Assembly (NCBI GenBank): GCA_900557175.1
Contig: USSL01000035.1
Span: 1-11,281 of the forward strand
Source of the DNA: an uncultured Eubacteriales bacterium
GTDB lineage: Bacteria; Bacillota; Clostridia; Lachnospirales; Lachnospiraceae
Direction: 5' to 3'
DNA: 11,281 nt
Shown: one piece after another, positions 6,915 through 11,281 of the stretch
How positions within the stretch are numbered: the stretch's first letter is position 1
Layout of the letters: each line of letters begins with the position of its first letter
Program-made: the position numbers and the translations under genes
Notes under the pieces: generated by a model
What the model was told of the DNA's origin: nothing
Databases searched by the model: none
Seen by the model: only the letters and a program-made list of their open reading frames with translations

Positions 6915-7592
6915 TTACTGAACATTTTCCGAATGATAACCGTTCTTTCTGTAGTCTCTGTTATGACGCTTTAATGTTACAACAACCTTGCGGTAAGGCT
7001 CATCGCCCTCGCTGTGTGTTTCAACGTATTTGTCATTCTGAAGCGCTGAATGAATAATACGGCGTTCATACGGATTCATCGGTTCAAGAGATATCGGTCT
7101 GCGGCTGCGCTTTACCTTATAAGCAATATTTCTTGCCAATGTTTCGAGCGTTTCTTTTCTGCGCTCTCTGTAATTTTCAGTATCAATCTTTACACGGACA
7201 TACGCATCGCTTTCCTTATTCACGACAAGGCTTATAATATATTGAAGGGAATCTAATGTCTGACCACGTTTTCCTATCAATACACCCATCTCGTCACCGG
7301 AAAAATTAATATCCATATTACGGTTTTCTTCATCATACTGAATTTCTGCTTTAACATCAAGCTTCATTGCCTTAAATAAGTCGTTAAGAAACTCATATGT
7401 AAAGTCAACCAAATTAAACTTTTTACGGACACGGATCACTGCATCTGTTTTACCGATAAAACCTAAAAATCCGGCGCTGCCCTTTTCAATCACTTCATAT
7501 TCTATCTTATCACTTGTTGTTTCAAGCTTTAATAATGCTGCTGTAATCGCATCATCTACAGTTTTGGCACTGATTTCAATATATTCGCTCAT
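6915..7592 (-). CDS. jag: RNA-binding protein Jag/KhpB (Jag-N, KH and R3H domains)
   Basis: Jag (KhpB, also called EloR or SpoIIIJ-associated protein) is a cytoplasmic RNA-binding protein linked to cell elongation and division in Firmicutes; with KhpA it binds many transcripts in streptococci and clostridia. The 225-residue protein shows all three parts. A Jag-N domain is at about 1-55 with the loop GSAGFLGFIGK. A KH domain at about 65-137 has the RNA-binding GKRG loop at 107-110. An R3H domain at about 140-210 contains Arg177-x3-His181 in PYERRIIH. Start is the ATG at 7592 behind GGGAGG. It sits 25 bp after yidC, the usual neighbour, and is followed at once by a strong terminator. The C-terminal tail (NRDYRKNGYHSENVQ) is a short species-specific extension. 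Confidence 0.95.
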   Translation of the reverse strand: MSEYIEISAKTVDDAITAALLKLETTSDKIEYEVIEKGSAGFLGFIGKTDAVIRVRKKFNLVDFTYEFLNDLFKAMKLDVKAEIQYDEENRNMDINFSGDEMGVLIGKRGQTLDSLQYIISLVVNKESDAYVRVKIDTENYRERRKETLETLARNIAYKVKRSRRPISLEPMNPYERRIIHSALQNDKYVETHSEGDEPYRKVVVTLKRHNRDYRKNGYHSENVQ

Positions 7593-7617
7593 TTTATTGA
7601 AAACCTCCCGACCACTA

Positions 7618-8952
7618 TCACTTTTTGTTCTTATTGTTATAATTTTTATCTTTCAACATATTAGCGATATTGGCAATATTTGCATTTTCAGGCTCTCCCT
7701 TTTTGCCCTTCTTATGCTTACTGTTACTATCCTCATTGGAAGATACCGACGGCTGATTCACCTTCGCAGGACTTTGCTTTTTATTATCCACTGCACTGCC
7801 AAGTTTCTCTGTGGAAGTATTTGCAATCTCTTTAATTGATTTGCGTTTCTGAACTTCTTCAAAATTCTTTGTGCTCATCTTTGCATATTCTTCAAACTTA
7901 GACGGCTTATCGCCACGCTTCTCAGCCTTCTTCTTTGCTTTCGCCTTATTTTCCTCAATAATCTTATCAAGACCTTTTTTATCAATCATCTTGTTAGCTA
8001 AAACCATCGTAATTGTTCTGAATACCGCACTGGCAATCCAGTAAATACCAATACCTACCTGGAAAGAGAAACCGATGAATACTGAGAATAACGGCATCAT
8101 GACATTCATCATCTTCATAGAACTTGCCATAGGGTTTTCATCACTATTTGCCTGAGGCTGTGATGCCTGTGAAATCTTCACGCTGGCATACTGCGTTACA
8201 CCGGAAAGGATTGGAATCAATGCACCCGGCCACCATCCTGCTGCCGTTGGTGTATTGGCAATATTTAAACCGCCGATAAATGAGTTGACATGCTCAATCT
8301 CCGGTGTATAAGCTGCAATGGCATTGACAACATCCGGCGCTGCAGAAAATGCGTCCGAAACAGCCGGAAAATCTGTAAACCTTAAATTATATAAAAAGTC
8401 TACAATTTTATTCATATTTGAAAAATCAAAGCTTGTTACTCTGACACCAAGGTCGTTAATCAATCCGGTAACAATCTCACCGCCGTTTGATACTCTGCTG
8501 ATTGGCTCTGCAATCTGCATGTATAAATCATTCAGTGAATTTACATATGCAGGCACTGCATAAATAACCTGATACAATGCAAACAAAATCGGAAGCTGAA
8601 TCAACATATAAAGACAGCCGCCTGTCGGGCTTGAGCCATATTTCTGATAAACTGCTGATGTTTCAGCCTGCATTCTCCTTACTGAAACCTCATCTCTCTT
8701 GCCCTTATATTTTGCCTGAATCTTTTGGAGTTCAGGGTTCATCACTGCCATCATCTTAGATGACTTCTGCTGCTTGATTGTCAACGGAAGCAAAAGAAGA
8801 TTGACAATTAATGTAAACAGAATAATTGCCAAACCGATATTAGGAATACCAATCATCTCAAGAAATTCATAAATCGCATTAATAATGAATCCGAGAACCG
8901 TGGCAAAAGGTCCTAATATTCCGCCGACCTTCGTCAATACGAGAAACTCCAC
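7618..8952 (-). CDS. yidC: Membrane protein insertase YidC/Oxa1 with a long basic C-terminal tail
   Basis: YidC inserts membrane proteins alone or with SecYEG. The 444-residue protein has a hydrophobic N-terminal stretch (about 11-33) without a lipobox cysteine. Likely transmembrane helices are near 36-57, 112-135, 240-258, 283-299 and 302-320. The hydrophilic cytoplasmic loop near 58-108 contains LTIKQQKSSKMM and MNPELQKIQAKYK, strong YidC signatures. The external loop (about 136-239) is long for a Gram-positive YidC. The tail after 321 is about 120 residues, rich in Lys, fitting ribosome binding. At the position of the groove arginine (E. coli IVRGIMYPL) this protein has Asn51 in IVNLLLLPL. 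The start is a GTG (8950-8952) 7 nt after AGGAGG. It follows yidD by 16 bp. Confidence 0.95.
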   Translation of the reverse strand: MEFLVLTKVGGILGPFATVLGFIINAIYEFLEMIGIPNIGLAIILFTLIVNLLLLPLTIKQQKSSKMMAVMNPELQKIQAKYKGKRDEVSVRRMQAETSAVYQKYGSSPTGGCLYMLIQLPILFALYQVIYAVPAYVNSLNDLYMQIAEPISRVSNGGEIVTGLINDLGVRVTSFDFSNMNKIVDFLYNLRFTDFPAVSDAFSAAPDVVNAIAAYTPEIEHVNSFIGGLNIANTPTAAGWWPGALIPILSGVTQYASVKISQASQPQANSDENPMASSMKMMNVMMPLFSVFIGFSFQVGIGIYWIASAVFRTITMVLANKMIDKKGLDKIIEENKAKAKKKAEKRGDKPSKFEEYAKMSTKNFEEVQKRKSIKEIANTSTEKLGSAVDNKKQSPAKVNQPSVSSNEDSNSKHKKGKKGEPENANIANIANMLKDKNYNNKNKK

Positions 8953-8968
8953 CGTGCTACCTCCTTAT

Positions 8969-9187
8969 TTACGGCACCGGGTCATAACCGCCCTTTGCGA
9001 ACGGATGACACCTTAATATTCTTTTTATTGCGAGAAAACCTCCCTTAAAAGGTCCATACTTTTCAATAGCTTCGATTGCGTATTGAGAACATGTGGGTAT
9101 ATAAATGCAGTGAAAACGCTTCATCGGCGATATATACTTCCGATAAAAGCGTATCATGGCAAGCATTATTTTCTTCAAAATATTCAT
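8969..9187 (-). CDS. yidD: Membrane protein insertion efficiency factor YidD
   Basis: YidD is a small, membrane-associated protein that aids YidC-dependent insertion in E. coli; its exact mechanism is not settled. The 72-residue protein has the family pattern in order. An amphipathic basic N-terminus ([18 protein letters not shown]) is followed by [19 protein letters not shown], then [24 protein letters not shown] with its conserved cysteine-histidine-proline. The ATG at 9187 begins 2 bp after the rnpA stop codon, and no strong ribosome binding site is seen, so it probably depends on translational coupling to rnpA. It precedes yidC by 16 bp, consistent with a joint function. Confidence 0.95.
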   Translation of the reverse strand: MNILKKIMLAMIRFYRKYISPMKRFHCIYIPTCSQYAIEAIEKYGPFKGGFLAIKRILRCHPFAKGGYDPVP

Positions 9188-9189
9188 AC

Positions 9190-9534
9190 TTATCCCATCT
9201 TTTCTGTAATATGATGAAGACCGGCAAGGTGCATCAGCGCACTCTCTATGTCATGATAACCGGCTTCCTTTGCTGTTACTCGTGCAATAACGACTATATC
9301 TAGGCCATGAAAAAATCTCTGCTCATTCAGTCTGTAGCTTTCTCTGACCAAACGAGTAATTCTGTGTCTGACGACACTATTACCAACTTTCTTACTGACA
9401 GATATCCCCAAATGGTTGCTGTTCGTTTGATTTTCCAATACATACATGACAAGATATCTGTTCGCATACGATTTGCCTTTTTTATAAACAAGGCCAAAAT
9501 CCCTGTTCTTTTTCAATGAGTCTGAAAAATCCAT
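9190..9534 (-). CDS. rnpA: Ribonuclease P protein component
   Basis: RnpA binds the RNase P RNA and helps recognise the 5' leader of precursor tRNAs. The 114-residue length is normal. The N-terminal [21 protein letters not shown] and the central [17 protein letters not shown] are family hallmarks. In the so-called RNR motif the central asparagine is replaced by histidine (Arg56-His57-Arg58), followed by [10 protein letters not shown]. The ATG (9532-9534) lies behind a purine-rich AAGGAAAAGG site. The gap to rpmH (9535-9715) holds a terminator at its far end. A TATAAT at 9613-9618 on this strand could be a -10 element, but its -35 region (CACTGT) is poor. So rnpA is probably expressed by read-through from rpmH, perhaps with help from a weak internal promoter. 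Confidence 0.95.
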   Translation of the reverse strand: MDFSDSLKKNRDFGLVYKKGKSYANRYLVMYVLENQTNSNHLGISVSKKVGNSVVRHRITRLVRESYRLNEQRFFHGLDIVVIARVTAKEAGYHDIESALMHLAGLHHITEKMG

Positions 9535-9690
9535 AATCTTCCTTTTCCTTAATTAACGGAGCTTACTGTTGTCAAAGCCCCCAGACATTTCCCAACTACA
9601 AGTTTCTTCTTTATTATATATAGAAGCAATATTAAACAGTGCCATCATTGATTACTTTCTCGGAAACGTTCTGTTTTCGTTATCTTTATA

Positions 9691-9717
9691 AAGAAAAAGG
9701 TCACAAATATGCGACCT
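9691..9717 (-). terminator. Intrinsic terminator overlapping the rpmH stop codon
   Basis: On the minus strand AGGTCGC and GTGACCT form a 7-bp stem (one G-U pair) around the loop ATATTT, followed by TTTTTCTT. The 5' arm begins within the rpmH TAG stop (9716-9718), so terminating ribosomes cover it. The stem is modest, suggesting partial termination that would make L34 more abundant than RnpA. Confidence 0.75.
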
Positions 9718-9850
9718 AAGCTGATAATCTCTTTCTTCCTTTAGCTCTCCTTGCAGCTAAAACTTTTCTGCCGTTAGCTGTTCTCATTCTCTTTCTGAAA
9801 CCATGCTCTTTAGCTCTCTGTCTCTTTTTAGGCTGGAATGTCATCTTCAT
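9716..9850 (-). CDS. rpmH: 50S ribosomal protein L34
   Basis: L34 is a small, very basic protein of the large ribosomal subunit and is almost always encoded beside rnpA and the origin. The frame gives exactly 44 residues, the standard length: [20 protein letters not shown] first, then [20 protein letters not shown] and the C-terminal RLSA. These match the family throughout ([14 protein letters not shown] and [14 protein letters not shown]). The ATG at 9850 is 7 nt after a perfect AAGGAGGTG ribosome binding site (9858-9866); a second in-frame ATG at codon 3 is too far from it. A strong sigma-A promoter lies about 100 bp upstream. Confidence 0.97.
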   Translation of the reverse strand: MKMTFQPKKRQRAKEHGFRKRMRTANGRKVLAARRAKGRKRLSA

Positions 9851-9874
9851 CTGTATGCACCTCCTTCTTTTTGG

Positions 9875-9926
9875 AAATAGCACTGTCTAAATCCTGCAGT
9901 TTCCCACAAACAAAATAATGCTATTT
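9875..9926 (-). promoter_or_regulatory. Possible structured leader of rpmH
   Basis: AAATAGCA (9875-9882) and TGCTATTT (9919-9926) are perfect 8-bp complements enclosing 36 nt. A smaller ACTG/CAGT pairing (9882-9885 with 9897-9900) is possible inside as an alternative. The element lies between the predicted transcription start (near 9942) and the ribosome binding site. It could be a leader stem-loop controlling L34 synthesis; I recognise no known ribosomal protein leader motif. Confidence 0.3.
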
Positions 9927-9948
9927 TATTAGATAAAATATCTACTCT

Positions 9949-9977
9949 ATTATATTAATTTGTCCCCGCTTCGTCAA
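9949..9977 (-). promoter_or_regulatory. Sigma-A promoter of the rpmH-rnpA operon
   Basis: On the minus strand TTGACG (9972-9977) and TATAAT (9949-9954) are separated by exactly 17 bp, an 11-of-12 match to the sigma-A consensus. Transcription would start near 9942, giving an rpmH leader of about 90 nt. It fires away from the DnaA boxes. Confidence 0.9.
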
Positions 9978-10076
9978 GTGATTTTATAAAATTTATAAAA
10001 GAATTATTCATGCGGCAGCTCAAAAGAAGTATGTATTTTATGATATGAGCCTGTGAAAGAGTTTCCCACAAAAAAG

Positions 10077-10126
10077 TTATCCACAAAGCCATAATTTACA
10101 TAACTTTATCCACATTTTGTGGATAA
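10077..10126. promoter_or_regulatory. Cluster of three perfect DnaA boxes
   Basis: TTATCCACA occurs on the plus strand at 10077-10085 and 10106-10114, and on the minus strand at 10118-10126 (TGTGGATAA). All three match the consensus fully. The last two face each other with 3 bp between them. These are the strongest DnaA binding sites in the window. Confidence 0.95.
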
Positions 10127-10292
10127 CTTGTGTATAACTTGCGGAAAACCTGTTTATAACTTTTGGAAATTCAACATTATTCCCTAAAAAGTGTTGATTT
10201 TTCAAGGTTTTGTCGTTTGTTGATATTTGGGATAAAATTTTTGACTTATCCCCCAAGATTAAAATGGAAACATTTTATGTAAATTATTATTG

Positions 10293-10301
10293 TTATCCAC
10301 A
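10293..10301 (+). promoter_or_regulatory. Perfect DnaA box near the dnaA promoter
   Basis: TTATCCACA at 10293-10301, plus strand, is a full consensus match. It stands apart from the main cluster, about 60 bp upstream of the predicted dnaA -35 element, so it may serve both origin assembly and autoregulation of dnaA. Confidence 0.93.
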
Positions 10302-10359
10302 TTTATCACGCCGAAAAAAGTTTTTTCAACAAAACAGCGATTTTGTTTACATTATTGCA

Positions 10360-10388
10360 TTGTAAAAAAACCGTTTTTGTTATAGAAT
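10360..10388 (+). promoter_or_regulatory. Likely sigma-A promoter of dnaA
   Basis: TTGTAA (10360-10365, 4 of 6) and TAGAAT (10383-10388, 5 of 6) are separated by 17 bp. Transcription would begin near 10395, about 28 nt before the dnaA start. It is the best promoter match in the stretch before dnaA. Confidence 0.55.
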
Positions 10389-10422
10389 AGATAATAATAA
10401 ACTTATAATTAGGGGTATTGTG

Positions 10423-11229
10423 ATGATAAATGTAATTAAAGAAAAATGGGATGAGATTCTCGAACTTATGAAAATAGAACATGACATCTCCGACGCCGCT
10501 TTTAAAACATGGGTAAAAGCACTTTACGTCCACTCTGTCAGAGGCAGTAAGGTTTATGTAACCATCAAAGATGAGCTGGCAACAGGGATTGATTATGTAA
10601 TCAAAAAATACAAAATTCCACTTCAGGTTGCGATATGTGAAGTATTGGACTGCCAGCTTGATGTGGATATCGTAGCGCCGGATGCCATTGCGGAGATGGT
10701 GCCGGATGCCAGAGAAACAAAGGCTGCGCCTCAGGCGAAGGCCAACCTTATTAATACGAATCTCAATCCCCGCTACACTTTCGACACCTTCGTTGTCGGA
10801 AAAAATAATGAGCTGGCGCATGCTACAGCGCTTGCAGTTGCGGAAGATCCCGGTATTTACGGCAACCCTCTGTTTATATACGGCGGTGTTGGTCTTGGAA
10901 AGACGCATCTTATGCATTCCATCGCCCACTATGTTTTGCAGCGCCGCGCAAACGCCCGTATTTTATATGTAACTTCCGAAGAATTTACAAACGAGCTGAT
11001 TACAGCGATCCGTACAAATCATAATGAAGAATTTAGAAATAAATATAGAAATCTGGACATGCTCTTAATAGATGATATCCAGTTTATCGTCGGACGTGAG
11101 AGTACGCAGGAAGAATTTTTCCATACATTCAACACGCTCTATGCAGCCAAAAAGCAGATTGTTATTTCATCAGATAAACCGCCGAAGGATATTGAAAACC
11201 TTGAAGACAGACTTATTTCAAGATTTAAA
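10423..11229 (+). CDS. dnaA: Chromosomal replication initiator DnaA, first 269 residues (truncated by adapter)
   Basis: DnaA is the AAA+ ATPase that binds oriC boxes and opens the duplex. I place the start at ATG 10423, 6 nt after AGGGGT (10411-10416); an in-frame GTG at 10420 would lie only 3 nt from it. Domain I (about 1-80) and a short linker (about 81-112) lead into the AAA+ domain, which opens with [19 protein letters not shown]. Walker A GGVGLGKT is at 154-161, Walker B LLIDDIQ at 214-220 and sensor 1 ISSDKPP at 249-255. Genomic sequence ends after DRLISRFK, where the family normally continues with a WGL-type segment. The frame runs on into adapter to a false stop at 11269-11271. The rest of the AAA+ domain and the DNA-binding domain IV, about 180 residues, are missing. 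This is an assembly artefact, not a pseudogene. Confidence 0.96.
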
Positions 11230-11281
11230 AGATCGGAAGAGCACACGTCTGAACTCCAGTCACTGGAATAATCTCGTATGC
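11230..11281 (+). other. Illumina TruSeq-type adapter left on the contig end (not genomic)
   Basis: From 11230 the sequence is A-GATCGGAAGAGCACACGTC and continues as the standard TruSeq index adapter to GTCAC at 11259-11263. TGGAATA (11264-11270) sits in the index position, and ATCTCGTATGC (11271-11281) is the constant sequence after the index. The A at 11230 can be the A-tail of the library fragment, so true genomic DNA most likely ends at 11229. None of these bases should be annotated biologically. Confidence 0.98.

Larger units (their letters stand above)
9978..10422. other. oriC: oriC, dnaA-proximal DnaA-box region (rpmH-dnaA gap)
   Basis: This gap has no gene. It holds four perfect DnaA boxes and several degenerate ones between 10062 and 10301, within AT-rich DNA. 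Imperfect boxes include TTTCCCACA at 10062-10070, TTATACACA (minus) at 10129-10137, TTATAAACA (minus) at 10151-10159, TTATCCCAA (minus) at 10227-10235 and TTATCCCCC at 10246-10254. Positions 10302-10359 carry a perfect palindrome GAAAAAAGTTTTTTC (10313-10327) and an AACAAAA/TTTTGTT stem (10328-10347). Many Firmicutes have a second box cluster and the unwinding element between dnaA and dnaN; that part is outside the window. Confidence 0.93.

Noticed and set aside
9541..9580. TTGACA on the minus strand upstream of rnpA as a promoter
   Set aside because: At 14-17 bp spacing no acceptable -10 hexamer is found, and it would overlap the rnpA ribosome binding site.
10302..10311. TTATCACGC as a further DnaA box
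   Set aside because: Four of nine positions differ from the consensus; too weak to count.
10383..10402. AT-rich three-base periodic stretch (TAGATAATAATAA) as possible DnaA-trio unwinding motifs
   Set aside because: It overlaps the dnaA -10 region and lies about 80 bp from the nearest DnaA box with no adjoining GC-rich cluster, unlike known trio arrangements.
10306..10929. A 207-residue open frame on the minus strand opposite dnaA
   Set aside because: It is antisense to clear DnaA coding sequence and the oriC flank, matches no family I recognise and lacks a ribosome binding site; it is a shadow of dnaA codon use.
10423..11229. dnaA as a true pseudogene
   Set aside because: The frame is intact with all expected motifs up to the adapter junction; truncation comes from the assembly end.

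Overview
This window is the chromosomal replication-origin region of a low-GC Gram-positive bacterium. Gene order (rpmH, rnpA, yidD, yidC, jag, mnmE, mnmG and rsmG on one side of the DnaA-box cluster, dnaA on the other) and protein style point to class Clostridia. Lachnospiraceae is my best guess from sequence feel, not from a search. No mobile element, CRISPR array, rRNA or tRNA gene is visible.

Layout. Positions 1-381 hold the start of murI (minus strand), cut by the left window edge. Positions 382-691 are a non-coding gap with a hairpin, a pair of imperfect direct repeats and a likely sigma-A promoter for parA. The overlapping parA and parB genes (plus strand, 692-2484) encode the chromosome segregation pair; ParB has an unusual N-terminal repeat insert. 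A 24-bp perfect inverted repeat (2543-2598) separates parB from convergent rsmG. A near-consensus parS site (2594-2609) overlaps its right arm. From 9850 down to 2633 everything is on the minus strand: rpmH (L34), rnpA (RNase P protein), yidD and yidC (membrane insertion), jag/khpB (RNA binding), a strong terminator, then mnmE, mnmG (tRNA wobble-uridine modification) and rsmG (16S rRNA methylation). Positions 9978-10422 hold the dnaA-proximal part of oriC, with four perfect DnaA boxes and several degenerate ones. dnaA begins at 10423 and is cut short.

How the genes work together. DnaA binds the boxes to start replication, ParB loads at parS beside the origin and ParA moves the origins apart. 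The rpmH-to-rsmG block is the usual translation, RNA-processing and membrane-insertion cluster next to bacterial origins.

The most important single observation is technical. The last ~52 bases (11230-11281) are Illumina TruSeq-type adapter, including an apparent 7-nt index, not genome. The last residues of the apparent DnaA reading frame are therefore artificial and the contig truly ends inside dnaA. I found no convincing new biological system. The best biological leads are the ParB tetrad-repeat insert, an asparagine at the position of the conserved YidC groove arginine, the parS/terminator overlap with inverted parAB orientation, and a long hairpin in the mnmE leader.
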